From positions 1,488,001 to 1,552,000 of the forward strand of contig CBDFIW010000004.1 in assembly GCA_965248255.1 (NCBI GenBank): 64,000 bases of DNA, given 5' to 3'. Origin of the DNA: JAKZVK01 sp965248255 (GTDB taxonomy: Bacteria > Acidobacteriota > Terriglobia > Bryobacterales > UBA6623). The notes below the pieces were generated by a model. The model saw only the letters and a program-made list of their open reading frames with translations. It was not told the origin of the DNA and did not search any database. The position numbers and the translations under genes are program-made. Each line of letters starts with the position of its first letter. The first letter of the stretch is position 1. This document shows, in pieces, positions 1 through 8,583 of this stretch.

Positions 1-526
1 AGGATACTTCAAGTCACCGCTGCCGGTGGTGTGTCTCCCGAGAAGAGCGAGAAGGGGTTCGCGACACAAGCGTCCCGTTTCGAGAATATGGCTGCGCTGA
101 TGGGTTCATCTGAGCGATCTGCACACTCGGAGGAGCGGGAAACCAGGAGCGCCGCAGGCGCGGTCCAATTAACAGCCTGGGGTGAAACCCTTTGGGTGAA
201 ACCCCACGATCAGGGAACAAGGCGTTCATCAAACCCACCTCGGTGGGTTGTGGGGCCGCTCGCGCACCTCGCTTTCCTGGGCTCACGCCCAGGGCTATTA
301 TTTGGGACGCGCCTGCAGCGCTCGGCAGAGCCGACAAAAGCAACCCCGGAGAGGGCCTGAGAAAGGCCGCTACGGCGGGCGGCCCAACAGTGGCACCAAG
401 CGGATGGGCAAGCCAGAAGGCACGTTGACTCCGGTCGTGGCTAACTCAACAGTTCCGAGACCCCTGCGTCGAGATGAGTCTCGACGCGGCAAGCTGAGAG
501 CTTGCGCCACAGCCCCCCTGACCATC
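1..526. repeat. Non-coding, palindrome-rich stretch
   Basis: No convincing gene is seen; the open frames here are repeat translations. The stretch holds several perfect GC-rich palindromes: a GCGCCGCAGGCGC type near 150-162, tandem GGGTGAAACCC units near 181-206, AACCCACCTCGGTGGGTT at 232-249 and CCTGGGCTCACGCCCAGG at 276-293. Such units are typical of dispersed intergenic repeats in large environmental genomes. The gene downstream (CaCA exchanger) reads toward this region, so it may also act as a transcription end. Confidence 0.6.
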
Positions 527-1564
527 CTAGCCGTGTCCCGCACCGGTGGGTACCAGGCAGATGATCACTACGTATACCCCATAGGACAACAGCAGGACGT
601 ACCCGAAGGGCCGCTTCATCATGGAGCCCGAGAAGATGATCCCCACTCGGAACACGAGCAGGATGAACAGCATGATCGGATACAGCACCAGGAAGAAATG
701 CCCGCCGGCCATCAAGCCGCTCGGGGTCACGGCCGCGGCAGCCCCGGCGACGAACAGCACGTTGAGAATATCCGCGCCGACGACGTTGCCCACGGCCAGC
801 TCCCCGTGGCCCTTGCGGGCCGCCGTCACCGCCGTCACCAACTCGGGCAGGGACGTGCCGAACGCCACAAGCGTAGCCGCGATGATGCTCTGGGGAACGT
901 CGAACCGGATGGCCACCTCGGTGACGGTCGGAATCAGAACTCGCGCCGCACCGACGACGAGGGCGACCGCTCCCACGAGCTTCGCCAAGCCGAACAGCAG
1001 CGTGTGGTGTCCGACATCGTTGGCCCCATCTGTGCTATCCGGCGCTTGCCGGGCCCAGCGTACCGACTGCCACATATAGACCGCCAGGCACACGAGAAAT
1101 ACGAATCCGATGGACTGGGGCAGATTCCCCCCCACGGAGAAAGTTTGGCCCGGCGTGCTCCAAGGGAAGCAAGCGCCCACCAGCGCCAAGGCAGCCCCGA
1201 GCTGAATCCAACCCTGGCGATTCACGATCTTGCGATCGAGTTTCAGGGGGGCGATGACACTCGCCAGTCCCAGGATAAGCCCGGTGTCGCAGATGATCGA
1301 TCCCACCGCGTTGCCGAGCGCCAGGCCCGGCTGGCCTTGGATAGCGGCAAAAACTGAAACCGCCGCTTCAGGCGCGGTGGTGCCGAGGCTGACAATCGTG
1401 GCGCCAATCACGACCTTCGGAATGCCCGACCGCGACGAGAGCTCGACCGCTTCGTCAACCAGCCAGTCGGCCGCCTTGCCGAGAACCCCAAGGCTGACGG
1501 CGATCACCAACCCTAGCAGGCCGAAGTGAAGGTCTTGAAAAAAGTGTACGAGCGCTTCTTCCAC
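527..1564 (-). CDS. CaCA-family Na+/Ca2+ (or K+) antiporter
   Basis: This 345-residue integral membrane protein has the internal duplication of calcium/cation antiporters. The alpha-1 repeat (residues about 54-93) contains GTTAPE and GNAVGSIICD. The alpha-2 repeat (about 230-270) contains GTSLPE and GNVVGADILN. The acidic residue of each GT-x-x-PE motif forms the cation site in this family. About ten hydrophobic segments are visible, with a polar loop near 170-190 between the halves. It is close in length and motifs to E. coli YrbG. The inferred job is export of Ca2+ driven by a Na+ or H+ gradient; the ion pair cannot be read from sequence. It lies 47 bp downstream of the DUF368 gene on the same strand and may be co-transcribed. 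Confidence 0.9.
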   Translation of the reverse strand: MEEALVHFFQDLHFGLLGLVIAVSLGVLGKAADWLVDEAVELSSRSGIPKVVIGATIVSLGTTAPEAAVSVFAAIQGQPGLALGNAVGSIICDTGLILGLASVIAPLKLDRKIVNRQGWIQLGAALALVGACFPWSTPGQTFSVGGNLPQSIGFVFLVCLAVYMWQSVRWARQAPDSTDGANDVGHHTLLFGLAKLVGAVALVVGAARVLIPTVTEVAIRFDVPQSIIAATLVAFGTSLPELVTAVTAARKGHGELAVGNVVGADILNVLFVAGAAAAVTPSGLMAGGHFFLVLYPIMLFILLVFRVGIIFSGSMMKRPFGYVLLLSYGVYVVIICLVPTGAGHG

Positions 1565-1611
1565 GGGATTGCCCAGTGTAACAGGGGGCCCGCTTGTCGC
1601 CGGTGAACCGT

Positions 1612-2619
1612 CTACTCATCGCGCGTGCGGCCGACCAACGATACAGCCTGCGTAATCATCAAACCCACTCCTGCGAGCAAGACGGAGGAACCAATCTGCA
1701 CCTCCTCGGGGGCGAACCTCTCGATCGGGTAGTCCTTCGGGTCGAGAGCGGCGACTAGCTCCTCGGTCATGACGCGGCCCTTGACCGTCGCTCCCGGCTC
1801 CGGCCGAACCCCTTGCTGAAAGGGCCACAACCCCAGCACCGCCCCCAGCAGCAGGCCCAGCAGAACACCGAGTGCCGCCTTCTCAAAACGCGCCATCAGC
1901 CAGCGCATCAGGTTGCTGATGCCCGCCACGCCCGCAACTATCCCGATCGCCAGCGGAACCAAGATCGACACCGGCCCTTCCAAGCGCTCCCACTCGAAGC
2001 CTCCGGCGTCGAGCAGCGCGGTCTTGAGTCCTTCGATCGCCGCCAAGATCGTGAGGTACTGCCCCATGATCAGCCAGAGATAGCTGCCCGAGATGCCGGG
2101 CAGAATCATCGCCGACGCCCCCGCCACGCCGGCCAGCACGACCATCAACGAGCCGGCTCCTCCCGGCCCCGCGTCGCCGCCGCCGGGTTGTAGCCAGGCC
2201 ATTGCGGTCATCAAAGCGACTCCACTCGCCGCGCCAACGACGGCGCTCACCGTCATCGGCCGCAGCAGCCGCCAAACCACCGGCACGCCGCCAAGCGTGA
2301 GCCCGATAAACAGGCTGTACATCGCCCAGCGATGATCGATCACCAGTCCCTTGACCAGGCCGGCCAGCGTGATGATCGCCAGCAAGGCCGAGCCGCCAAT
2401 CGCAGCCAACAACGCCAGCGTCAAAGGACGGAACCGAAGCGTCGTCATCTCTGCGATGCCGCCGATGAACTGTGGGTAGACGCCGGCGGCCAACAGCATC
2501 GTGCCGCCCGAGATCCCCGGCACTAGGTTGGCCAGCCCCATCAAGACACCTCCGATCACTCCGCGCACGAGCTGTGGCACCGATGCGCGAAGCACGCTTC
2601 TTAGATGGGCAATCGACAT
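1612..2619 (-). CDS. DUF368 membrane protein, PopT-type undecaprenyl-phosphate translocase
   Basis: A 335-residue polytopic membrane protein. The N-terminal block GVLMGLANLVPGISGGT and the later MILPGISGSYLWLIMGQY are the paired signatures of DUF368. Members of this family have been reported to return undecaprenyl phosphate across the membrane (PopT), recycling the lipid carrier for peptidoglycan and O-antigen synthesis. I place the start at ATG 2619; an upstream TTG at 2637 would add six residues. Neither start has a good Shine-Dalgarno. Nothing nearby is a cell-wall gene, so the role rests on the family alone. Confidence 0.85.
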   Translation of the reverse strand: MSIAHLRSVLRASVPQLVRGVIGGVLMGLANLVPGISGGTMLLAAGVYPQFIGGIAEMTTLRFRPLTLALLAAIGGSALLAIITLAGLVKGLVIDHRWAMYSLFIGLTLGGVPVVWRLLRPMTVSAVVGAASGVALMTAMAWLQPGGGDAGPGGAGSLMVVLAGVAGASAMILPGISGSYLWLIMGQYLTILAAIEGLKTALLDAGGFEWERLEGPVSILVPLAIGIVAGVAGISNLMRWLMARFEKAALGVLLGLLLGAVLGLWPFQQGVRPEPGATVKGRVMTEELVAALDPKDYPIERFAPEEVQIGSSVLLAGVGLMITQAVSLVGRTRDE

Positions 2620-2879
2620 AACCAGGAGGTAAAGCAAGGGCCCGAGCCTCGAAAGAACCGCTCGGCTGGAGGCCTGTCAGGAAAGCAGACTTCCATGGTA
2701 GCGTGAAAGCAGCAGACGGCCGGCGTGAGGTCCCGCCGTAAAGCCTCACCGCGCCCCGGGCTTCGGCAAACCTGAAGGATGCGCCTTAGGGAACGCAAGA
2801 CGCTCCTCCAAAGCGACAGAGTATTTCGCCTTAGTTGCCTTCGCGTCACAAGAAGCTAAGAGATAATCGGCCCAGAACG

Positions 2880-3359
2880 ATGGATGCTCCCCAAGCTCAA
2901 GCTCTGCCTTCGGAATCAGGCGCTGCGACCGAGCCCAGCCCGCCGCCAGCCGCTCTCTCGCAACAGGACGGCCTAGCCGCCGAAGATCAAAAGGGCGCCC
3001 AAGAGCAAGAAGGGGCGAGACCGTCCGCAGGTGAGATGTCGACGCTGGTGCTGGTGCAGGCGGGCCTCACCGTCTTGGACGCCATCCTGCTCGTGATGCT
3101 GCTTGTGATGTGGCAGATCAACGCCGATGCCATCGCCTCGGTACTGCGATCTGCGTCCGGCTGGGCTTTCTTGCTGGCGCTGGCTCCGGTGGCCGGGGGC
3201 GTGTTCCTTCTTCACCGCAACAAGAAGGCCGAGGCGCAGGAGAGCGGCCTCGGATGGGCCCGGGCCGGCATCTACGCAGGCACACTCCTGGCAATGGCCG
3301 TCCTGCTGATTCCGGCCATCGTAACCCTCCGCTCGATCGTCAGCATCGGCACGCCCTGA
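2880..3359 (+). CDS. Small membrane protein of unknown function
   Basis: I do not recognise this 159-residue protein. The first 60 residues are Ala/Pro/Glu/Gln-rich and look disordered and cytoplasmic. Three hydrophobic segments follow, at about residues 60-80, 90-110 and 130-150, with a charged RNKKAEAQE loop between the second and third. ATG 2880 is chosen because the preceding in-frame 15 residues are arginine-rich and unlike the rest. It is transcribed divergently from the DUF368 gene, with about 260 bp between them. Codon use is like its neighbours. Confidence 0.6.
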   Translation: MDAPQAQALPSESGAATEPSPPPAALSQQDGLAAEDQKGAQEQEGARPSAGEMSTLVLVQAGLTVLDAILLVMLLVMWQINADAIASVLRSASGWAFLLALAPVAGGVFLLHRNKKAEAQESGLGWARAGIYAGTLLAMAVLLIPAIVTLRSIVSIGTP

Positions 3360-3379
3360 TCCGTGGGTCCGAACCGCTC

Positions 3380-3973
3380 TCAGATACTGTCGAGAGGCAC
3401 CTGCGGGGACCCTTCCGGCGTGGCTCCTCCCGGGGTGGCGCTCGCGCCCTGCGCGGTCTGTGGTTTCACCGCTGCCGGGGGCGGTTTGTAGAGCGTCACC
3501 AGACAACCTCCGATCGCCGCCAGCAGAATCCCCGCGACGAACTGCCACCGCAAGCTCGCCCATCCGCCCGCGGGAGGATGCAGCGCCATTGACACGAAGG
3601 CATTCACAACCGGCGCTCCCGCGAAGACAATCGACATCACCACTGCCGGCGTTCCCCGCGCCCCGAAGGCCAGCAGAATTCCGAACGCCCCGAGCGCTCC
3701 CGCCGTGCCCGCCAATAGCGACCAGCCCGCCCCTTTGACCGGCAGGTTCCAGTCCGCACCGCTGACCAGCAGGATTATCAGTGGCCCGAGGATGGCGACC
3801 AAGAAGTACGCGACTCCGACGAACAGAAACGCCTTGTAGCGTCCGCTGACGGGGTCGGCCATCTGAATCTGGCCCGTATGCAGCAAGTTCCCATAGACGC
3901 CCCAGGCGCAGACCGTCATGAAGGCGTACACCAGCCACGACAGACCGGCCTGACTCACGTTCCCACTATCCAT
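3380..3973 (-). CDS. EamA/DMT-like multi-pass membrane protein
   Basis: A 197-residue protein with five or six hydrophobic segments. It includes a glycine- and alanine-rich pair (LLAGTAGALGAFGILLAFGARG) like the half-repeat of drug/metabolite transporters, and a proline-rich cytoplasmic tail of about 35 residues. ATG 3973 is preceded by a GGAGGGGG Shine-Dalgarno 7 nt upstream; an in-frame extension further upstream is arginine-rich and less likely. It is about half the usual 300 residues of EamA permeases, so it would have to dimerise if it transports. The substrate is unknown. Its promoter side is adjacent to the IS1202-like insertion at 4106. Confidence 0.65.
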   Translation of the reverse strand: MDSGNVSQAGLSWLVYAFMTVCAWGVYGNLLHTGQIQMADPVSGRYKAFLFVGVAYFLVAILGPLIILLVSGADWNLPVKGAGWSLLAGTAGALGAFGILLAFGARGTPAVVMSIVFAGAPVVNAFVSMALHPPAGGWASLRWQFVAGILLAAIGGCLVTLYKPPPAAVKPQTAQGASATPGGATPEGSPQVPLDSI

Positions 3974-4088
3974 TGAGGTTCCCCCTCCGTTGCATCGCGC
4001 GCGGTGTGATCGCAGAGACAGCGCTGCCGCGGCTTCGATCCGACCGTACCGAATCCCGAAGCATAGCGGCTGCGACCCTAGGCCGCAA

Positions 4089-4105
4089 GGCATTACCGGC
4101 GCGCA
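4089..4105. repeat. Target-site duplication, left copy (17 bp)
   Basis: GGCATTACCGGCGCGCA directly abuts the left terminal repeat of the IS1202-like element. The identical 17 bp occur at 6791-6807 directly after its right terminal repeat. Confidence 0.9.
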
Positions 4106-4186
4106 TGTCAAGGCCCAATAGAAATGTCCCCTTCGGTAGCCCAGTAGAAGTGTCCCCTTGGTGATAGGAGAGAATCGTCATCGTCG

Positions 4187-4330
4187 GGGCTGTGGAACTG
4201 TGGGAATCGCGCAGCGATTTCCAAGGGGCGGTGGGAAGGGTGGAAAACCATCCACGGTTCCTCGAGCCCGGCACGGCTGCCGCCACAAGGTTTTCCACGC
4301 TTTCCATCCGACCCGGCATTTCCACAGCCC
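4187..4330 (-). other. Conserved structured non-coding block inside IS1202-like copy 1
   Basis: Between the transposase stop and the right-hand terminal boxes lies a 144-bp block that can fold into nested hairpins. The outer 11-bp stem is GGGCTGTGGAA (4187-4197) with TTCCACAGCCC (4320-4330). An inner 10-bp stem is GTGGAAAACC (4240-4249) with GGTTTTCCAC (4289-4298). A small hairpin AATCGC/GCGATT lies at 4205-4219. The same three stems occur in copy 2 although loops and linkers differ. It could be a structured RNA or a DNA element used in transposition; the function is unknown. Confidence 0.6.
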
Positions 4331-4332
4331 TC

Positions 4333-5613
4333 TTATGAATTCGCAGCTCGTGTTTTCCGCAACACAGCTCGCCGCCAGGGGTGGTTCGCCGCCGGCTTGC
4401 GTCTGGCCACCACGTTCCCCTGCGGTGCCGGCTTCGTCCGCAGCCGTGGCGTCGGCGTGGCGATCACTTCGTGCTCGATCTCGTGCCCCTCAAACCTCAC
4501 CTGCAAGCTCTCATCGCGCCCCTGTTGGACCGTCACCCGTGCACCCGCCCCCACGCCCTGATTGCGTTTCGGCTTCAACTGCAAACAACGATTCTCGAAA
4601 CGCACCACCTGGTCGTTGCTCACCACCCGTTCGTACTCCAAGCAGAACACGCCTCGCAGCTCGGTGCCGCGGGGTAGCGCCTGGTGAAAGTCCGCTCCCG
4701 CCGCCGGCTCGCAGCAGAAGCGCTCGTTGTGCTCGGCTAAGTACTCCTCGCCGAGGTAACGGTTCGCCGCCTCGTAATCAACGATGCCCCGCAGCCGCAT
4801 CTTCTTGATCAGGCGGTCCTGGTGCGTGCCGTGATGGCGTTCGACACGTCCCTTGGCTTGCGGCGACGATGCGGCAATGATGCCAATGCCAAGCTTCGCG
4901 CACATGCGCCCGAACTGCGTCTCGGGCTTGATGCCTTCCAGTGCTTCCCGCGACGTCGGCTGGCGCTGGTAGACGTTTTTCCAGTCGCAGTACAACGCCT
5001 TGGGAACGCCGTGTTGGCGCACCCAGGCTTGGAGCAGATCGGCCGCGGCCCAGGTCGTTTCCTGGCCCGAGAAGCGGCACAGTGCAAGACCGGTCGCGTC
5101 ATCGACAAAGTTCATCAAACAGGCTTTCGGGCCGCGTCCTTCCAGCCAGTGGTGGTGCGAACCGTCGAGTTGAATCAGCTCGCCGAAGTGCGCTTTGCGT
5201 TGCCGCCGGCTGCGATGCGGTGGGCGCTTGCGACTCCGGCTCCACAGGCCCGCCGCGAGCATCCAGCGCCGCAGCGTTTCGCGCGGCACTTCCAGGCCCT
5301 GATCGGCTGCCAGATGTTCCGACGCCAGCGTCGGCCCGAAGCGCTCGTGCCCCTCGCCCGCATAGTTTGCGTGCACCAACTCGAGAACCTGCTCGCGGCG
5401 CTTGTCATCGGCTCGGTTCGAAGCGCGGCCGACGTTACCGTGCACCAAAGCCTTGACCCCGCCTGCTCGGTAACGCTTGTTGAGCCGCTTCGCTTGGCGG
5501 TAGCTGACCTCCAGCAGTGCGGTGGCTTCGGTCAACTTCAGTTCCCCTCGTTTCACTCGGCTCAGCACTTCGCCGCGCCTCAACTCCTTGGCACTCATCC
5601 ATGTCCTTCCCAA
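4333..5613 (-). CDS. IS1202-like DDE transposase (copy 1, intact)
   Basis: A 426-residue transposase. The N-terminal helix-turn-helix (residues about 25-60, with SYRQAKRLNKRYRAGG) should bind the element ends. The RNase-H-fold catalytic core has D150 (in QLDGS), D210 (in YCDWKNVY) and E258 (in KGRVERHH). The C-terminal beta-rich region resembles those of integrase-core transposases. The start is a TTG at 5613, supported by a GGAGGTG Shine-Dalgarno 6 nt upstream that is conserved in copy 2; ATG 5598 is the alternative. The frame is open throughout, so this copy could be active, but its upstream region is separated from the outer end by the IS630 insertion. Confidence 0.9.
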   Translation of the reverse strand: MGRTWMSAKELRRGEVLSRVKRGELKLTEATALLEVSYRQAKRLNKRYRAGGVKALVHGNVGRASNRADDKRREQVLELVHANYAGEGHERFGPTLASEHLAADQGLEVPRETLRRWMLAAGLWSRSRKRPPHRSRRQRKAHFGELIQLDGSHHHWLEGRGPKACLMNFVDDATGLALCRFSGQETTWAAADLLQAWVRQHGVPKALYCDWKNVYQRQPTSREALEGIKPETQFGRMCAKLGIGIIAASSPQAKGRVERHHGTHQDRLIKKMRLRGIVDYEAANRYLGEEYLAEHNERFCCEPAAGADFHQALPRGTELRGVFCLEYERVVSNDQVVRFENRCLQLKPKRNQGVGAGARVTVQQGRDESLQVRFEGHEIEHEVIATPTPRLRTKPAPQGNVVARRKPAANHPWRRAVLRKTRAANS

Positions 5614-5643
5614 TCTTTCACCTCCTCGCAGAGGTCCAGATTA

Positions 5644-6737
5644 TTGACTCCCGCATAATATAGAGTCAGTCAAAACAAAGAGAAGACTGTTTCCAGAAGG
5701 CCGTGATCAAACGCGGTTTGCGGTACATGCGGCGGAGTGCCTTGCGGGCCCGCTCGTTCAGCTCGCCGTAGTCTTTCGGACAGACGTTCGGCAACTCGTG
5801 CTGCTTCCAGTAAGCCCAGATGTATTCCACCGGATTCAACTCCGGCGCATAGGGTGGCAAGTACTCGGTTGCGATGTGGCCTTCGGAGAGTTCGATGAAC
5901 TCTTGCACCAGGCGGCTACGGTGCGCCGGCAGCCGATCCCAGACGATCAGCAGCGGGCGATCGATATGACGTACCAACGCCTTGAGAAAGTCGGTCACTT
6001 GCTCTTTGCCGATCGCACCGGGATAGAGCCGGAAGTAGAAGTTACGCAGCGTCAGCCCCGCCGAGACGGAAAGCTTCTCCCAGTTGAAGTTAAACTGCAG
6101 CACCGGTGTTTGGCCACGTGGCGCCCAGGTGCGGCAGCGATGCGGCTTCTGACTCAATCCGCTTTCGTCGATGAAGACGAGCGTACGGCCTTCGTTTTGG
6201 GCTTTTTTTTAATGCGCTTCCAGGTCTTGCGCTTCCAGGTGCGGATCCGCTCTTCGTTGCGCTCGCGCGCCTTTCCGGCCGGGCGTTGCGGGCTCCAGTC
6301 GAGCGCTCGCAGGATCTTCCAGGCGTGGCCTGCGTGGTATGCGACCCCGAACTCGTCTCCGATCAGCCGAGCCACCCGCGGACAGCTCCACAGGGGCGTT
6401 GGGAAGCCGTGGGCTTCCGGGCCTTCCAGCAGCAGCGACGTCAGGCGTTCGCGTTGTGCGGCATCGAGGAGCGGCTTGCGTCCGGCGCGCCCGGCCTGGC
6501 GGAGTCCGGCCGCACCCTGCTCGCGGTATTGCCGCCGCCACTCACTGACGGTTTGGCGAGCGACGTTCAGCCGTCTCGCCGTCTCGGACTGATTGTGGCC
6601 TTGGTGGAGCAGCCGCATCGCTTCGAAACGGCGCTTCTCCAGCGCCTTGAAATCCCGCTTCACACCTTTGGGGTTGCCCATACATATATAGATGCTCCAC
6701 ACTGTCAAAAAGTGTCATAATAATTTGCGGGATTCAA
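5644..6737 (-). mobile_element. IS630-family insertion sequence nested in IS1202-like copy 1
   Basis: The element is bounded by TA dinucleotides at 5642-5643 and 6738-6739, the standard IS630 target duplication. Its terminal inverted repeats are TTGACTCCCGCA (5644-5655) and its partner at 6726-6737, with one mismatch in 12. The empty site is visible in copy 2, which reads GTCCCC-TA-ATCTG without interruption near 38364-38374. This proves that IS630 inserted second, into the left part of an existing IS1202-like element. It encodes one transposase in two overlapping frames. Confidence 0.92.
5666..6681 (-). CDS. IS630-family transposase made by -1 frameshift
   Basis: Two overlapping frames together encode about 338 residues. 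The first frame (ATG 6681) holds the N-terminal winged helix-turn-helix (SETARRLNVARQTVSEWRR). The second holds the catalytic core: VFIDESG (first Asp), LLIVWDRLPAH (second Asp) and APELNPVEYIW (Glu). The switch is at a run of eight A on the coding strand (6203-6210). Slipping back one base converts the dead-end frame into one reading QNEGRTLVFIDESG, exactly the family sequence. This fits programmed -1 frameshifting, known in IS630 and related elements. A TTG at 6708 could extend the N-terminus. Confidence 0.88.
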
Positions 6738-6790
6738 TAGGGGACATTTCTATTGGGCGCTCAGGGGGACATTATCATTGGGCTTCAACA

Positions 6791-6807
6791 GGCATTACCG
6801 GCGCGCA
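6791..6807. repeat. Target-site duplication, right copy (17 bp)
   Basis: GGCATTACCGGCGCGCA, identical to 4089-4105, directly follows the right terminal repeat of the IS1202-like element. Confidence 0.9.
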
Positions 6808-6816
6808 GCACAAGAG

Positions 6817-7236
6817 CTACCCGCCCAACACATGAAGCAAGACGCTACGACGGTGTGGCTGGCGGCGATGTTCGAACACGTAGATCCCCTGCCAGGTGCC
6901 GAGCGCCGGACGTCCGCCGCGAATCGGGATCGAAAGCTGCGATTGCGTTAGCGCCGCCCGGATGTGCGCGGGCATGTCGTCCGGACCCTCCAGCGTGTGC
7001 GTGTACAAGCGGCTGTCCTCGGGAACCAGGCGGCTGAAGAACGCTGCGAGGTCACGCACCACGTCTGGGTCGGCGTTCTCCTGAATCACCAGCGACGCCG
7101 AGGTGTGCCGCAGAAAGACCGTTAACAGCCCCTCGTCGATCCCAAGCCCGGCGACCCACGCCGCCACCTCGGACGTGATCTCGTAGAAGCCTTTCCGCTT
7201 CGTCGAAACCGACACTTGGTGTGAGAACTGCTGCAT
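6817..7236 (-). CDS. yjbQ: YjbQ/UPF0047 family protein
   Basis: A 139-residue single-domain protein. RHTSASLVIQENADPDV (about residues 46-62) and the C-terminal GTWQGIYVFEHR are the signatures of UPF0047. E. coli YjbQ has weak thiamine-phosphate synthase activity, and the family folds as a compact beta-sandwich trimer with conserved His and Asp near a metal site. The true role is unsettled. ATG 7236 is preferred over an in-frame TTG three codons upstream. The gene ends just before the target duplication of the IS element, so its 3' flank was altered by that insertion but its coding region was not. Confidence 0.88.
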   Translation of the reverse strand: MQQFSHQVSVSTKRKGFYEITSEVAAWVAGLGIDEGLLTVFLRHTSASLVIQENADPDVVRDLAAFFSRLVPEDSRLYTHTLEGPDDMPAHIRAALTQSQLSIPIRGGRPALGTWQGIYVFEHRRQPHRRSVLLHVLGG

Positions 7237-7398
7237 GGCCGTCAACAGGCGAGTGTACTACGGACGCAGCGGCTTCCTCCAAAGCGTCAAGCGTTGGTCA
7301 ACCGGAAGGAAAGCGTTCCATCTTGGAACGCCACCCAGGTGTGAAACGCATGCGACTGGTCCGGCACTCGTGTTGGCGGCCGCAGGGCGCTAAATCGT

Positions 7399-8490
7399 GT
7401 GGCCGCTCTGGCCGATAAGACCGTGGAGGCTGCAAGACGTTACCCGGTGGAGGGGACACATCCCAACACGGTCCTGGTCGTGGACGATGAACAATCGATC
7501 CGCGAGTACCTAGCGGAGGTCCTTCGTTTCGAAGGCTACGACTGCCACTGCTTCAGCGGAAGTCTGGCCGCGTTGTCGTATCTCAGCGCGCAGGAAGGGC
7601 CCGCCGATTTAGTGCTGGCTGACATCAGCATGCCCGACATGGGGGGCATCGACCTGTTGCGCTCGGTCAAAGAGTCGCATCCCAAACTCCCCGTCATCCT
7701 GGTCTCGGGTCTCTACGAGCTGGCCCTCGCCATCGACGCCCTCGAGGCCGGCGCGGATGACTATCTCAAGAATCCGGTCAAGCCGACCGACCTCGTCACA
7801 CTGGTCGCCAAGTACTTGGACTCCGGCACGGCGGAGCAAGAGAAGCAAGTCCAGCACGCCCTGCGCGACTTCCTTGCGACGAGCAACTCCGACCCGACAT
7901 CCTCGCGATTGCTTGAGCAGCTCTTCCAGAAGCTCGGTTTCAAGCGCTACGAAACCTTCCAGCACTCGGCGCGCGTGGCCGCGGCTTCGCGTCTGGTCGG
8001 CGAGCACTGTGGCATTGCCAACGACGAGCTGCAACACCTCGAACTCGGGGCCCTGCTGCACGACATCGGCAAGATCGCAATCCCGCGGAACGTCCTCATG
8101 AAGCCGGGCAAACTGACGGACGAGGAGTGGCGCGTCATGAAAGAGCATCCGGTGATCGGCTACCGGGTGCTGATGGGGTTTCCGGAACTCAGGGAGGAGT
8201 CCAAAGTCGTGTATAGCCACCACGAAAGCTACGACGGCCGCGGCTATCCCCAGGGTCTAACCGGGGATGACATCCCGTTGGGCGCCCGAATCTTCGCCAT
8301 AGTCGACACCTTCGACGCCATGACCTCCGACCGTTCCTATCGTGCCGCGCAATCCGTCGACGACGCCCGCGCCGAGATCGAACGGGTATCCGGCAAGCAG
8401 TTCGATCCTGAACTCGTGGAGGTCTTCCTCCGCATCCCGGCCGAGGAGTTGCGGGCCTTCCGCGACAAGTATCCCGACCAAGCCGCATAG
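7399..8490 (+). CDS. Response regulator with HD-GYP c-di-GMP phosphodiesterase output
   Basis: A 363-residue two-domain regulator. The receiver domain (about 24-140) has the acidic pair D29-D30, phospho-acceptor D75 in LVLADISMPD, S103 and the conserved lysine region near 124-128. The HD-GYP domain (about 180-350) has H189, the HD pair H221-D222 in HDIGKI, H250, HH at 274-275 and the motif YDGRGYPQGL (278-287). These give the metal centre that linearises cyclic di-GMP. Phosphorylation of D75 would tune this activity. No cognate histidine kinase is adjacent, so it is an orphan regulator in this window. The start is a GTG without an obvious Shine-Dalgarno; about 20 N-terminal residues before the receiver look unstructured. 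Confidence 0.9.
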   Translation: MAALADKTVEAARRYPVEGTHPNTVLVVDDEQSIREYLAEVLRFEGYDCHCFSGSLAALSYLSAQEGPADLVLADISMPDMGGIDLLRSVKESHPKLPVILVSGLYELALAIDALEAGADDYLKNPVKPTDLVTLVAKYLDSGTAEQEKQVQHALRDFLATSNSDPTSSRLLEQLFQKLGFKRYETFQHSARVAAASRLVGEHCGIANDELQHLELGALLHDIGKIAIPRNVLMKPGKLTDEEWRVMKEHPVIGYRVLMGFPELREESKVVYSHHESYDGRGYPQGLTGDDIPLGARIFAIVDTFDAMTSDRSYRAAQSVDDARAEIERVSGKQFDPELVEVFLRIPAEELRAFRDKYPDQAA

Positions 8491-8583
8491 CGGCTGTTTT
8501 CTGTGTTGACACGGGCCGCGGTTCGTTCTTTCTCCGGGCCTCCACGCAAGTCCGTCGGAGCGGACTGCGCGCCCTCCTGAGCT

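Larger units (their letters stand above)
4106..6790 (-). mobile_element. IS1202-like (ISNCY-type) insertion sequence, copy 1, interrupted by IS630
   Basis: The boundaries are fixed by a 17-bp direct repeat on both sides and by 26-bp imperfect terminal inverted repeats at 4106-4131 and 6765-6790. Both repeats begin TGT, end ATGTCCCC inward and match at 20 of 26 positions. Each end carries a second, inner copy of the box ending ATGTCCCC, likely a transposase binding site. It encodes one DDE transposase and a structured non-coding block. Removing the IS630 and one TA leaves 1,589 bp, matching the 1,577-bp copy 2 at 38319. Long target duplications are known for part of the IS1202 group. The element sits between a DMT-like gene and yjbQ, whose stop is only 10 bp past the right duplication. 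Confidence 0.9.

Noticed and set aside
248..1357. Long open frame on the plus strand opposite the CaCA exchanger
   Set aside because: Its composition is His/Arg/Asp-rich and it mirrors the well-conserved CaCA gene; it is an antisense shadow.
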